Positions 42,203 to 50,545 are shown, numbered from the stretch's first letter. The stretch: 64,000 nt of DNA from UBA4132 sp037133675 (GCA_037133675.1 JBAXNR010000008.1:1-64000); one strand, 5' to 3'. The notes: generated by a model not told the origin, from the letters alone. Program-made: numbers and translations.

Positions 42203-42463
42203 TTATTTATAAATCTCTTTACGATGACCTATTTTAATAATCTGAACAATCAAACATTGGTCAACTATTAAATACACCACACGGTAATCGTTTATTCGGA
42301 TTAGGTAAACGTGTTTTACTCCTCTCAGTTTTTTACAGCCATCAGCTCTTGGATTATCTGCCAATGATTTTATGCACTCGATTATTTTTTCAGCGACTGA
42401 CCGAGGTAATTGCGCCAATTCTTTTTTAGCAGATTGTTTAAACTCAATCTGATAAGCTGTCAT
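42203..42463 (-). CDS. RelE-family mRNA interferase toxin
   Basis: An 86-residue RelE/ParE-fold toxin: YQIEFKQSAKKELAQLPRSV, CIKSLADNPRADGCKKLRGV, YLIRINDYRVVYLIVDQ and VQIIKIGHRKEIYK, with the typical basic active-site residues (Lys, Arg, and the C-terminal HRKEIY). It would cut mRNA on the ribosome. Its ATG overlaps the upstream antitoxin stop (ATGA, 42460-42463). Confidence 0.92.
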   Translation of the reverse strand: MTAYQIEFKQSAKKELAQLPRSVAEKIIECIKSLADNPRADGCKKLRGVKHVYLIRINDYRVVYLIVDQCLIVQIIKIGHRKEIYK

Positions 42464-42636
42464 AAATTAAGTTCTGTTAAAACATCCTCAAGCGGAATAG
42501 TCGTTTCGTTTCTGCGTTCGGCAATAGTTGCCAAATCTTCAAGGTCTTCTAATAATTCCAGATAATCAGCGATAGGCAAAATAACAGACAACTTTTGCCC
42601 GTCTGCATCGGTTATATATTGTGGTTGCGTACTCAT
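42460..42636 (-). CDS. Phd/RelB-type antitoxin
   Basis: A 58-residue protein read from the ATG at 42636: MSTQPQYITDADGQKLSVIL, then PIADYLELLEDLEDLATIAE, ending PLEDVLTELNL. The N-terminal beta strand with ITDADGQKLSVILPIADYLEL and the helical tail are typical of Phd/YefM or RelB antitoxins paired with RelE. It overlaps the relE-like gene by four bases. Confidence 0.85.
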   Translation of the reverse strand: MSTQPQYITDADGQKLSVILPIADYLELLEDLEDLATIAERRNETTIPLEDVLTELNL

Positions 42637-42684
42637 GACTTTTCCTGCGATTTGTTTTTAACAATGTTATTCGTGCTTCAACAG

Positions 42685-42713
42685 CCAAGCAGGGTACGCA
42701 ATGCGCACCCTAC
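42685..42713. repeat. GTAGGGTxCGC hairpin repeat downstream of eno
   Basis: An inverted repeat with arms AGGGTACGCA and TGCGCACCCT. Read on the minus strand it is GTAGGGTGCGCATTGCGTACC followed by CTGCTTGGCT, and the same sequence with minor changes is found at 46953-46984 after the malyl-CoA lyase gene. It lies just after eno and may act as a transcript-end hairpin. Confidence 0.7.
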
Positions 42714-42735
42714 AGAGAAATAAAACCGTTAAGTT

Positions 42736-44016
42736 TTAAATTTTGTTAAACGCGCTACGACCTGCATAAACTGCCGCTTCGCCTAGTTCTTCTTCGATTT
42801 TCATCAAACGGTTGTATTTAGCAACACGGTCAGAACGGCTTAGTGAGCCTGTTTTGATTTGACCTGTGCCTGTGGCAACGGCTAAATCAGCGATGGTGGT
42901 GTCTTCGGTTTCGCCTGAACGGTGTGACATAACAGCGGTGTAACCTGCTGCGTGTGCCATATCGATAGCTGCCAAGGTTTCAGTCAATGTGCCGATTTGG
43001 TTTACTTTAATCAGGATTGAGTTGGCGATGCCTTTTTCAATGCCTTCTTTTAGGATTTTTGGGTTGGTTACGAATAAATCATCACCGACCAATTGGATTT
43101 TGCCGCCCAATTTTTCAGTTTGATCTTTCCAGCCTGCCCAGTCGTTTTGGTCTAAACCGTCTTCGATAGAGATGATGGGGTATTTTTCTACCCAAGCGGC
43201 TAAGAAGTCGTTCATTTCGATAGAGTCGAAACTTCTGCCTTCTGCTGATAACACATATTTACCATCTTCATAGTATTCAGAAGCTGCCGCGTCCATACCT
43301 AAAAAGATGTCAACGCCTGCTTTGTAGCCTGCTTTTTCGATGGCTTCTAAAATGACTTCAATCGCTTCTTCGTTAGATGACAAGTTCGGTGCAAAACCGC
43401 CTTCATCACCAACAGTGGTTGCCAGCCCTTTGGCTTTTAATACTTTCGCCAAGTTGTGGAACACTTCTGCACCGTAACGAATTGCTTCACGGAATGTTGG
43501 TGCGCCGACTGGCAAAATCATGAACTCTTGTAAATCAACGCTGTTATCCGCGTGTGAGCCGCCGTTGATGATATTCATCATTGGCACAGGCATGATGAAT
43601 TTGCCTGATTTGTTCAAATGACGGTATAACGGAACGCCTGCTTCTTTCGCCGCTGCATGAGCCACAGCCATAGACACCGATAAAATTGCATTCGCGCCTA
43701 AACGGGCTTTGTTATCTGTACCATCTAAGGCAATCATGGCGTTATCAATTGCCGCTTGATCGTTTGCATCCATGCCAACAATCGCCGCACGGATTTCAGT
43801 GTTGACGTTGTTGATTGCATTCAATACGCCTTTGCCCAGATAACGATTTTTATCGCCATCACGCAATTCAATCGCTTCACGCTCGCCAGTTGACGCGCCT
43901 GATGGCACCATTGCACTGCCAACTACGCCAGATTCTAACGTCACATCCGCTTCTAATGTTGGATTGCCGCGTGAATCTAAAATTTCTCTTGCTTTAATAT
44001 CAACGATTTTACTCAT
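42736..44016 (-). CDS. eno: Enolase
   Basis: The 426-residue glycolytic enzyme converts 2-phosphoglycerate to phosphoenolpyruvate and is often part of the RNA degradosome with RNase E (rne is in this window). Signatures: SGASTGEREAIELRD, GDEGGFAPNLSSNEEA, the metal ligands in IFLGMDAAASEYY, SIEDGLDQNDW and LVGDDLFVTNP, and SHRSGETEDTTIADLAVATG. GGAG ribosome site at the start. It follows kdsA by 46 bp; downstream ftsB has been displaced. Confidence 0.98.
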   Translation of the reverse strand: MSKIVDIKAREILDSRGNPTLEADVTLESGVVGSAMVPSGASTGEREAIELRDGDKNRYLGKGVLNAINNVNTEIRAAIVGMDANDQAAIDNAMIALDGTDNKARLGANAILSVSMAVAHAAAKEAGVPLYRHLNKSGKFIMPVPMMNIINGGSHADNSVDLQEFMILPVGAPTFREAIRYGAEVFHNLAKVLKAKGLATTVGDEGGFAPNLSSNEEAIEVILEAIEKAGYKAGVDIFLGMDAAASEYYEDGKYVLSAEGRSFDSIEMNDFLAAWVEKYPIISIEDGLDQNDWAGWKDQTEKLGGKIQLVGDDLFVTNPKILKEGIEKGIANSILIKVNQIGTLTETLAAIDMAHAAGYTAVMSHRSGETEDTTIADLAVATGTGQIKTGSLSRSDRVAKYNRLMKIEEELGEAAVYAGRSAFNKI

Positions 44017-44062
44017 AGTGCTGTTTTGCTCCGAAGGTTAAAAAATAAAATTAAGGCTGTAA

Positions 44063-44896
44063 TTATAAAGTGGTTTCAATGAAAGGTCGGCTTTTAACCG
44101 CGTTATCTAAAATTAATAAAGTTTCCAATAACTCACGCATTCTATGTAGCGGCCATGAATTCGGACCATCACTTTTTGCTTCCGCAGGATTTGGATGGGT
44201 TTCCATAAATATCCCTGCAACACCGACAGCTACCGCAGCGCGTGCTAACACTGGGACAAATTCACGTTGTCCACCTGAACAACTGCCTTGTCCACCAGGT
44301 AATTGTACTGAATGGGTTGCATCAAATACCACAGGGCAATCGGTATCACGCATGACGGCTAACGAGCGCATATCCGAAACCAGATTATTATACCCAAACG
44401 ACACGCCACGCTCACAGACCATAATCTGCTGATTACCTGTGGCTTTGGCTTTTTTGGCGACATTTGCCATATCCCAAGGCGCGAGAAACTGCCCTTTTTT
44501 GATATTCACAGGGATACCTTGCGCGGCAACTGCCTGAATAAAATTGGTTTGCCGACACAAAAACGCGGGGGTTTGCATGACATCGACCACGCTTGCAACT
44601 TCTGCTAATGGAGTATCTTCATGCACGTCAGTTAAGACAGGCACGCCAATTTGTTGTTTTACTTTCGCTAAAATTTCTAAACCGCGCTCTACGCCTAAAC
44701 CACGAAAGGTTTCATGTGAAGAGCGATTAGCTTTATCAAACGATGATTTATAAATAAACGGAATGTTTAATTCCGTGGTTAATTCTTTTAAAAACCCAGC
44801 GGTATCTAAAGCGAGTTGCTCGCTTTCAATCACACAGGGACCAGCAATTAAAAATAACGGCTGATTTAAACCCACTTCAAAGCCACATAATTTCAT
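44063..44896 (-). CDS. kdsA: 3-deoxy-D-manno-octulosonate 8-phosphate synthase
   Basis: The 277-residue enzyme condenses phosphoenolpyruvate with arabinose 5-phosphate to make KDO 8-phosphate for lipopolysaccharide. Motifs: FLIAGPCVIESEQLALDTA, YKSSFDKANRSSHETFRGLG, VLTDVHEDTPLAEVASVVDV, QTPAFLCRQTNFIQAVA, VNIKKGQFLAPWDM, VFDATHSVQLPGGQG. Length agrees with E. coli KdsA (284). kdsA-eno adjacency is standard; pyrG, normally upstream, is absent. Confidence 0.97.
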   Translation of the reverse strand: MKLCGFEVGLNQPLFLIAGPCVIESEQLALDTAGFLKELTTELNIPFIYKSSFDKANRSSHETFRGLGVERGLEILAKVKQQIGVPVLTDVHEDTPLAEVASVVDVMQTPAFLCRQTNFIQAVAAQGIPVNIKKGQFLAPWDMANVAKKAKATGNQQIMVCERGVSFGYNNLVSDMRSLAVMRDTDCPVVFDATHSVQLPGGQGSCSGGQREFVPVLARAAVAVGVAGIFMETHPNPAEAKSDGPNSWPLHRMRELLETLLILDNAVKSRPFIETTL

Positions 44897-45051
44897 AACA
44901 ACTCCTATTATTTAAGTGTGTAGTCATTATTCTTTTGACCACGTTTCAAAAAACTTCTGTTAATTCAATTGCCAATTCAGGGAATTATCACACAATGCAC
45001 ATTAATTAAGTACCATAGTAGTGTCACACAGATACTTAAGTAACCATCCAA

Positions 45052-45333
45052 TCATGAAGGGTGTTTTGCCCACCAAGTGGCTAACGCGGTAGCAGAGACG
45101 ATAACCGACGAATTAGATTTAAGCTGTGGACGCAATTGATTAGTGGAATAGCCCGTTGGTTGATGACTTGGCTTAGCAACAACCCACTCGCTTTGCGGGT
45201 CTTTAAGCAGCAATTGCATCACTGTCCGAGCAGGTAAACCCACAGCCCCAGCAACAGCGGTATAAGTGGCTTTCTGTGAATGTTTGGCTAATGCCGCAAC
45301 CAGTTGCGCGAGTTGTTCTTGTTTTTCTTTCAT
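45052..45333 (-). CDS. Conserved small protein with ATL-like helix-turn-helix pattern
   Basis: From the ATG at 45333 (MKEKQEQLAQLVAALAKHSQ), with AAGGCA in front, the protein has 93 residues. The segment ATYTAVAGAVGLPARTVMQLLLKDP is like the DNA-binding helix-turn-helix of alkyltransferase-like proteins (TYGxVAxxxGxPxxARxV), but the PCHRV core is not present. The rest (PTGYSTNQLRPQLKSNSSVIVSATALATWW) resembles an uncharacterised family of small proteobacterial proteins. Function is unknown; DNA binding is a guess from the HTH pattern. Confidence 0.55.
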   Translation of the reverse strand: MKEKQEQLAQLVAALAKHSQKATYTAVAGAVGLPARTVMQLLLKDPQSEWVVAKPSHQPTGYSTNQLRPQLKSNSSVIVSATALATWWAKHPS

Positions 45334-45482
45334 GGTGTGTGCCTTATGGGGGTATATTGTTGCCACGTTATAATCGTGGGAATGATAAAAAGTTAAACGG
45401 TGGTTGTGGGGTGAGGTGCAAATACTTATATTTAACGTGTTATTATGTGAGTTTCGACTATCGCCTTATCCATTATACGCGC

Positions 45483-45872
45483 TCAAGCTTGTGCATGTTG
45501 CCGATACCATTCGGCAAGTTCTTCGTGGCTTACTTTACCTTCCGCCAAGCGTAAAAATAGGTCTTCTTGCTCATTGTCCTTTTCGGCTTCCAGTTGATAA
45601 CCGTTAAATTCTAAAAATAGACCAGCAGCGGCAAAAGCAGTTCTCTTATTACCATCGATAAAAGGATGATTACTTGATAAACCCTCGGCGTAACTCGCGG
45701 CTAAATCAAAAATATCGACTTGCTGATAATGATACAGGTTTTGCGGACGGGATAAAGCCGAATCAAGCAACGCCTCATCTCTAACACCTTGAGAACCGCC
45801 CGTTCTTTTAATCGCTATTTCATGAAGCAACAACACAAATGCTTTATCGAGCCAAATAGGTTCAGCATTCAT
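45483..45872 (-). CDS. Doc-type Fic-domain toxin
   Basis: A 129-residue protein with the Doc/Fic active-site motif NHPFIDGNKRTAFAAAGLFLE, preceded by IAIKRTGGSQGVRDEALLDSALSRP. Doc phosphorylates EF-Tu and stops translation. The HPFxDGNKR motif is intact, so the toxin is probably active. Its ATG overlaps the upstream antitoxin stop (ATGA, 45869-45872). Confidence 0.92.
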   Translation of the reverse strand: MNAEPIWLDKAFVLLLHEIAIKRTGGSQGVRDEALLDSALSRPQNLYHYQQVDIFDLAASYAEGLSSNHPFIDGNKRTAFAAAGLFLEFNGYQLEAEKDNEQEDLFLRLAEGKVSHEELAEWYRQHAQA

Positions 45873-46084
45873 TTTGCCAGTTTTAAAAGCACCGATTCAT
45901 GCTTATCTATAAACGCATTGATACGTTTTACATCCTCTGCTTTTTTACGTTCAGCTTCTGTCATAGCCAGTTCTTTTGATTCTTGTTGTGCTATAGGCGC
46001 GGCTTGTGGTGCGTCTGGAATGGTTTCAATGACGTTTTCTTGATAACGTCTAACGTCTACAAAAACCAAATTTTTATTTGTCAT
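45869..46084 (-). CDS. Antitoxin of the Doc pair
   Basis: A 71-residue protein from the ATG at 46084 (MTNKNLVFVDVRRYQENVIE) with TTGGAG upstream; an ATG at 46129 in the same frame has no ribosome site. The charged middle (ESKELAMTEAERKKAEDVKR) is likely disordered and the C-terminus (INAFIDKHESVLLKLAK) helical. It does not match classical Phd; identification comes from its overlap with the Doc gene. Confidence 0.65.
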   Translation of the reverse strand: MTNKNLVFVDVRRYQENVIETIPDAPQAAPIAQQESKELAMTEAERKKAEDVKRINAFIDKHESVLLKLAK

Positions 46085-46168
46085 TGTTATACTCCAAGAT
46101 TGATTTAATGTTGGGTTACAAAAAGCCACAACCCAATCGCGCTACTATCATGATTGATGAGCTTTGTA

Positions 46169-46933
46169 TCAATCCTTTAATAACGGTAGTAACGATTGAA
46201 ACATGTCAGTTGAAAGCTGAGGAATCCCTGTTCTTAAAGTAACCAGAGCGGAAATAATATTTAACGCAGTAAAAAATTTTTCAAACATTCCTGTTTCATA
46301 AAAAGCAGTGACAACCTTTTTTTCAGGAGTTTTACTGTCTACGACTGCATAGCCTATAGTTGTTTCTATCGCTTCAATAATAGGTGTATAGCCAGAAATA
46401 AAATGCTCTTCTATTGCGACAATAACACGTTGTAAACTTCGCACTAAATAACGCTTTACTTCTTTATCTATCTCTTCGTTTTTAAGAATATCATCCAACA
46501 AAGTTTGGAATGTTGATTTAATCTCTGATAACTTCTCTTGGGCTTGGGGTACATTTAAGTTAATAGCTAGCTTCATTTCAAAATGTTCTGTAGCAGTTGT
46601 CAATCCATCTATGGTACGGTCATCAATGTATTTAATAAATGTTTCCCACTGACCATTCAATTTTTGATTAACGAAAGCAGCATTGACTTGATTTACCCAA
46701 TGTTGATTAGCTCGTTTAAATTTCTCTGTCAAATCTAAATTTTCCAATAGCTTGCTAGACTGATTGGTCAATTCCATTACTTTTGCGAGACGAGTAAAAA
46801 ATAAGCTATTAGTCGATCTTTGTGTTTCTAAAATCTTTATCCAAGCATTTTCACAGGTTTCGTTTGGAGGGATTGTTTTGCCTTTTTCAAGAATGGCTAA
46901 TAAACGTGCGGCTGGGTTTTCAATTAATATCAT
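46169..46933 (-). CDS. Hypothetical helical protein, 254 residues
   Basis: No family recognised. The sequence is almost entirely predicted helix, starting MILIENPAARLLAILEKGKT and with long amphipathic stretches (TRLAKVMELTNQSSKLLENL and EEIDKEVKRYLVRSLQRVIV). The C-terminal 45 residues are hydrophobic (KFFTALNIISALVTLRTG). There is no signal peptide and no catalytic motif. The gene lies between the Doc pair and a hairpin repeat, in an AT-rich stretch, which suggests an accessory gene. It could be an abortive-infection type protein, but this is speculation. Confidence 0.6.
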   Translation of the reverse strand: MILIENPAARLLAILEKGKTIPPNETCENAWIKILETQRSTNSLFFTRLAKVMELTNQSSKLLENLDLTEKFKRANQHWVNQVNAAFVNQKLNGQWETFIKYIDDRTIDGLTTATEHFEMKLAINLNVPQAQEKLSEIKSTFQTLLDDILKNEEIDKEVKRYLVRSLQRVIVAIEEHFISGYTPIIEAIETTIGYAVVDSKTPEKKVVTAFYETGMFEKFFTALNIISALVTLRTGIPQLSTDMFQSLLPLLKD

Positions 46934-46952
46934 TATGGAGTCTCTACTTTAA

Positions 46953-46984
46953 GCCAAACAGGGTACGCATATCGCGTACCCTAC
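46953..46984. repeat. GTAGGGTxCGC hairpin repeat downstream of malyl-CoA lyase
   Basis: Perfect eight-base arms GGGTACGC and GCGTACCC around ATATC, with the same flanking words (GTAGGGT and CTGnTTGGCT on the minus strand) as the copy at 42685-42713. It lies 8 bp after the malyl-CoA lyase stop. Confidence 0.7.
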
Positions 46985-46991
46985 CACAAAA

Positions 46992-47945
46992 TCAACGAGT
47001 CTTTGCCGCAATCGCCTCAGCCGCTCTTACCACATTATTCGCCATTTTCTCAGAAGCCGCGTCAATCAAACGACCATCTAACGCAGCCGCGCCTTTACCT
47101 TGTGCGGCTGCTTCTTGTAACGCCACTAAAATACGTTTGGCTTTTTCAACTTCCGCCGCAGGTGGGGTGAATACTTCATTGGCTAAGGCAACTTGTGAGG
47201 GATGAATTGCCCATTTGCCTTCACAACCTAATGCTGCTGCGCGTTTTGCACCCAGTTTATAACCCTCAGGGTCTTTAAAGTCACCAAACGGGCCATCAAT
47301 TGGGCGTAAACCATAAGCGCGACAGGCAACCGTCATGCGGCTAATCGCGTAGTGCCATTGATCGGCTGGATAATCTGGATTTAAACCGCCAATGTTGGTG
47401 GTTCTGGCGCGATTACTCGCTGCATAATCGGCAACACCAAAATGCAGGGCTTCTAAACGTCCGCCTAACGCGCCTTGTTTGGCTATGTCTTCGACGTTTG
47501 CCATGCCTAACGCGGTTTCAATTAAGGCTTCAATACCGATGCGGTTTTTCAGACCTTGCTGCATTTCTAATTGGTTGAGCATGGCTTCAACCATATAAAC
47601 ATCGGAATAAACGCCGACTTTAGGAATTAGAATAGTGTCGATTTTATCGCCTGCTTGCTCGACTAAATCCACGACATCACGCACCATGTATTGCGTGTCT
47701 AAACCGTTGATACGGATGGAAACCGTTATACCATGACCTTTCCAGTCCAAATCATTGATGGCTTCGATGATATTTTTACGCGCTTGTAATTTGTCATCGG
47801 GAGCAACCGCATCTTCCAAATCCAGAAAGATAAAATCCGCGCCACTTTTCATGGCTTTTTCAAAAAATTCTGGGCTAGTGCCAGGAACAGCTAATTCACA
47901 ACGTTGGACTCTCTGTACGGGCGCGGTATATAGGGTGTGACTCAT
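46992..47945 (-). CDS. mcl: Malyl-CoA lyase (HpcH/HpaI aldolase family)
   Basis: This 317-residue enzyme cleaves malyl-CoA to glyoxylate and acetyl-CoA. Conserved stretches agree with methylotroph malyl-CoA lyases: ADFIFLDLEDAVAPDDKLQA (metal-binding Glu and Asp), RINGLDTQYMVRDVVDLVE, ILIPKVGVYSDVYMVEAM, GIEALIETALGMANVEDIA, FGVADYAASNRARTTNIGG and EGKWAIHPSQVALANEVFTP. In methanotrophs it closes the serine cycle. No other serine-cycle genes are in the window. The alternative is a generic CitE-like lyase, less likely given the close match in these segments. Confidence 0.88.
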   Translation of the reverse strand: MSHTLYTAPVQRVQRCELAVPGTSPEFFEKAMKSGADFIFLDLEDAVAPDDKLQARKNIIEAINDLDWKGHGITVSIRINGLDTQYMVRDVVDLVEQAGDKIDTILIPKVGVYSDVYMVEAMLNQLEMQQGLKNRIGIEALIETALGMANVEDIAKQGALGGRLEALHFGVADYAASNRARTTNIGGLNPDYPADQWHYAISRMTVACRAYGLRPIDGPFGDFKDPEGYKLGAKRAAALGCEGKWAIHPSQVALANEVFTPPAAEVEKAKRILVALQEAAAQGKGAAALDGRLIDAASEKMANNVVRAAEAIAAKTR

Positions 47946-48077
47946 GTAATCTTTTCCTTTGTGGAGACAATAAAAATCCAGCAGTGGCTAGACGCAAATA
48001 AACCACTCATTCTACTTTTGAAGACATTAATGTCAATTTTTAACACTTACCATAAAGGGATTTATTGAAAAACACTG

Positions 48078-48110
48078 AAAAAAAAGCCCAACTTATCGTC
48101 GGGCTTTTTG
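48078..48110 (-). terminator. Rho-independent terminator after the Bax inhibitor-1 gene
   Basis: Arms AAAAAGCCC and GGGCTTTTT (48081-48089 and 48101-48109) enclose an 11-base loop. On the minus strand the stem GCCC/GGGC is followed by eight T residues, as expected for a terminator about 50 bp after the Bax inhibitor-1 gene stop. It may also work on the plus strand, where five T residues follow. Confidence 0.75.
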
Positions 48111-48118
48111 GTTTGACC

Positions 48119-48152
48119 ATGACTGCCAGTCCCATTAAAAGACTGGTAGTCA
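48119..48152. repeat. TGACTGCCAGTC palindrome, imperfect copy
   Basis: TGACTGCCAGTC and GACTGGTAGTCA enclose CCCATTAAAA-type filler. It is related to the perfect palindrome at 38616-38647. It lies between the terminator and the stop codon of the Bax inhibitor-1 gene. Confidence 0.65.
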
Positions 48153-48162
48153 TTAATACGTT

Positions 48163-48831
48163 TTATCTTTCACCGCCAAATATGCCTAATATCTGCAATA
48201 AACTTAAAAACAAGTTGTACAACGAGACATATAAAGACACGGTTGCACGGATATAGTTGGTTTCGCCGCCGTGAATAATTTCACTGGTTTGGTATAAAAT
48301 CATGCCTGACATTAGCAAAATAAACATTGCTGAAACGGCGAGCGATAAGGCAGGAATGGCAAATACAATCGCGCCAATGCCTGCTAAAAATGCAACCAAC
48401 ACACCTGTCAGTAAAAAACCGCCCATAAAGCTGAAATCTTTACGAGTGGTTAGTGCGTAGCCTGATAAACCTAAGAAAATAACACCTGTACCAGTTAACG
48501 CCATAATGATTAATTCATGTCCATTACTGAAGTTATGAATGTACATATTTAAAATCGGCCCTAGGGTTAAGCCCATAAAACCAGTTAATGCAAAGGTAAA
48601 AACCAGTCCTAAAGCACGGTCGCTGTATTTTGAGGTCAGAAAAAATAGACCATAAAATCCAACCAAGGTGATAATCATGCCAAAAGGCGGCAGATTCAAT
48701 GTCATGGAGACACCTGCGGTTATCGCACTGAAAAATAGCGTCATAGACAATAACAAATAAGTGTTGCGCAACACTTTATTGGTTGCCAGCGTACTGGACG
48801 CTGTCTGGGTAATTGCGGTATTTAAACTCAT
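48163..48831 (-). CDS. Bax inhibitor-1/YccA family membrane protein
   Basis: From the ATG at 48831 (MSLNTAITQTASSTLATNKV), which has AAGGAA in front, the protein has 222 residues; the frame extends 38 codons upstream without similarity. Seven hydrophobic helices are visible, ending with YVSLYNLFLSLLQILGIFGGER, and the motifs GLTLGPILNMYI and ETNYIRATVSLYVSLYN are typical of YccA/BI-1. In E. coli YccA modulates FtsH proteolysis. It is monocistronic with its own terminator. Confidence 0.92.
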   Translation of the reverse strand: MSLNTAITQTASSTLATNKVLRNTYLLLSMTLFFSAITAGVSMTLNLPPFGMIITLVGFYGLFFLTSKYSDRALGLVFTFALTGFMGLTLGPILNMYIHNFSNGHELIIMALTGTGVIFLGLSGYALTTRKDFSFMGGFLLTGVLVAFLAGIGAIVFAIPALSLAVSAMFILLMSGMILYQTSEIIHGGETNYIRATVSLYVSLYNLFLSLLQILGIFGGER

Positions 48832-48978
48832 GGTGTTTGATTCCTTAAAGAGATGATTAAAAATTGACCTGTTACTGAATGTAATGGCAACGCTATCAAA
48901 TAACAAGTGCAGAGTGGATTCTAATGTAAAAACTAAGGAGTGCAAGCAAAGCCTATACTCCTGTGGTATTTTGAATGC

Positions 48979-50493
48979 TTAAGAAGCAGCCTTAATCTTC
49001 AAATTCTTAAACTTATCCTGATATTCCTGCACCTTATCTTTCATCACTACTTTCAAAGGATGCGTATTATCGATAACCTGAATCAACCCCGCTGTCGTCA
49101 AATCTGCGCGATTAGCCACAAACGCCACTTCAATCGCTTCTTTTACCACCGCTTCAATATCTGCGCCTGAAAAGCCATCAGTTTTTTCAGCCAGTTGTTT
49201 GATATTAATTTGATTGATAGACTTGCCTTGTTTTTCTAAGCGTTTTTTCAAATGAATGTTAAAGATATTTTCGCGTTCATTTTGTGTAGGAAAATCGACA
49301 TAGAAAATTTCATCAAAGCGTCCTTTGCGTAATAACTCAGGCGGTAATGCGGAAATATCATTGGCAGTGGCTAACACAAATACTGTGCCTGTTTTATCCT
49401 GCATCCATGTTAAAAAATAACCAAATAACCGTGTGGCAACTTCTGAACCTGCACCGCCACTGCCGATACCAACAAAAGCTTTTTCCAATTCATCGACCCA
49501 TAACACGCAAGGGCTAACCGCTTCTGCCAATTGTAAAGCACGGCGCATATTGCCTTCACTTTCACCGACATATTTACCCATTAATGAGCCGACATCTAAA
49601 CGTAATAATGGTAGTTTAAATAATGATGCTGTGGCTTTAGCTGTTAAACTTTTACCGCACCCAGGCATTCCGACTATCATCACGCCTTTGGGATCATCTA
49701 CACCAAATGCTTTGGCTTCTGTTAGGTTGTGAACAATATGAGCTTTTTGTTTTAACCATGTTTTTAAATGCGCTAAACCCCCAACATTATCCAGTTGTTC
49801 AGCCGTTGACACCATATCGAGTATGCCCGATTTTTTGATGATTTGTTCTTTCTCTTTTAACACCAGCTCAACATCTTCACTACCGACTGAACCATCCTGT
49901 TGAAAACCGCGATAGAGTAATTGGGTGATTTCATGCTCTGATAAGCCACGAAATGCCAGTGTGAGTTCATTGAGTGCTTTATCATCAATGGTTTCATCCA
50001 AACGATTCACAAAGTTTTTAATAATGTCTCGAATACTGTCAGTATCTGGCAAGGGTAACTCAAACAGGGTGATAAACTTTTCCAACTCAGGTGGAATACA
50101 GGCTTGCGAAGAAACCAAAATCAAGGTGGCATTGCTGTCTTCATCGGTTAATAGTTTATTGGCTAAGGCTTTTAATCGAGCAATGACTAAGGCATTATCA
50201 GCAATGGCTAAGTGTGCGTCTTTGATAATTAAAAAATGGTGCGTTAGTTCATCGTTTAACCAGTTTTCCAGCGTTTTGGCTAAATCTTGATAGTCGATTA
50301 AGGGTTGTTTATGGTCAAAACTCACCACGCCCCGCGCTAAGTTCCATTCAAAGATTTTGCGTTTATCTTCGGCAGCAAGTCGGGTAATCAGTGCATCGGC
50401 TTGTTGTTCTTCAAACGTGACCAGATACAACAGCGGGTAATTGGATTCGATGTGAGCGCGGATATTGCTGTACAGGGTTTCGGCGTTAGTCAT
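48979..50493 (-). CDS. Ycf46-like AAA+ ATPase
   Basis: A 504-residue protein with an N-terminal degenerate half (residues 1-210, including LIIKDAHLAI and ATLILVSSQACIPPELEKFI) and a full AAA+ module: Walker A IVGMPGCGKSLTAKATAS, Walker B CVLWVDELEKAF, sensor region VFVLATANDISALPPELLRKGRFDEIFYVDFP and C-terminal lid KTDGFSGADIEAVVKEAI. This matches Ycf46, a FtsH-type AAA domain without protease, known from cyanobacteria, plastids and some proteobacteria. In cyanobacteria it has been linked to inorganic carbon use. Its role here is unknown. Confidence 0.85.
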   Translation of the reverse strand: MTNAETLYSNIRAHIESNYPLLYLVTFEEQQADALITRLAAEDKRKIFEWNLARGVVSFDHKQPLIDYQDLAKTLENWLNDELTHHFLIIKDAHLAIADNALVIARLKALANKLLTDEDSNATLILVSSQACIPPELEKFITLFELPLPDTDSIRDIIKNFVNRLDETIDDKALNELTLAFRGLSEHEITQLLYRGFQQDGSVGSEDVELVLKEKEQIIKKSGILDMVSTAEQLDNVGGLAHLKTWLKQKAHIVHNLTEAKAFGVDDPKGVMIVGMPGCGKSLTAKATASLFKLPLLRLDVGSLMGKYVGESEGNMRRALQLAEAVSPCVLWVDELEKAFVGIGSGGAGSEVATRLFGYFLTWMQDKTGTVFVLATANDISALPPELLRKGRFDEIFYVDFPTQNERENIFNIHLKKRLEKQGKSINQINIKQLAEKTDGFSGADIEAVVKEAIEVAFVANRADLTTAGLIQVIDNTHPLKVVMKDKVQEYQDKFKNLKIKAAS

Positions 50494-50545
50494 GAGCTTC
50501 TCTGTGTTTAGAAAGGTATGAGGTTTTTAGGCTAATTTATAAATC

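Noticed and set aside
48832..48945. 38-codon N-terminal extension of the Bax inhibitor-1 family gene
   Set aside because: The ATG at 48831 has an AAGGAA site and begins the conserved protein; the extension is not similar to anything.
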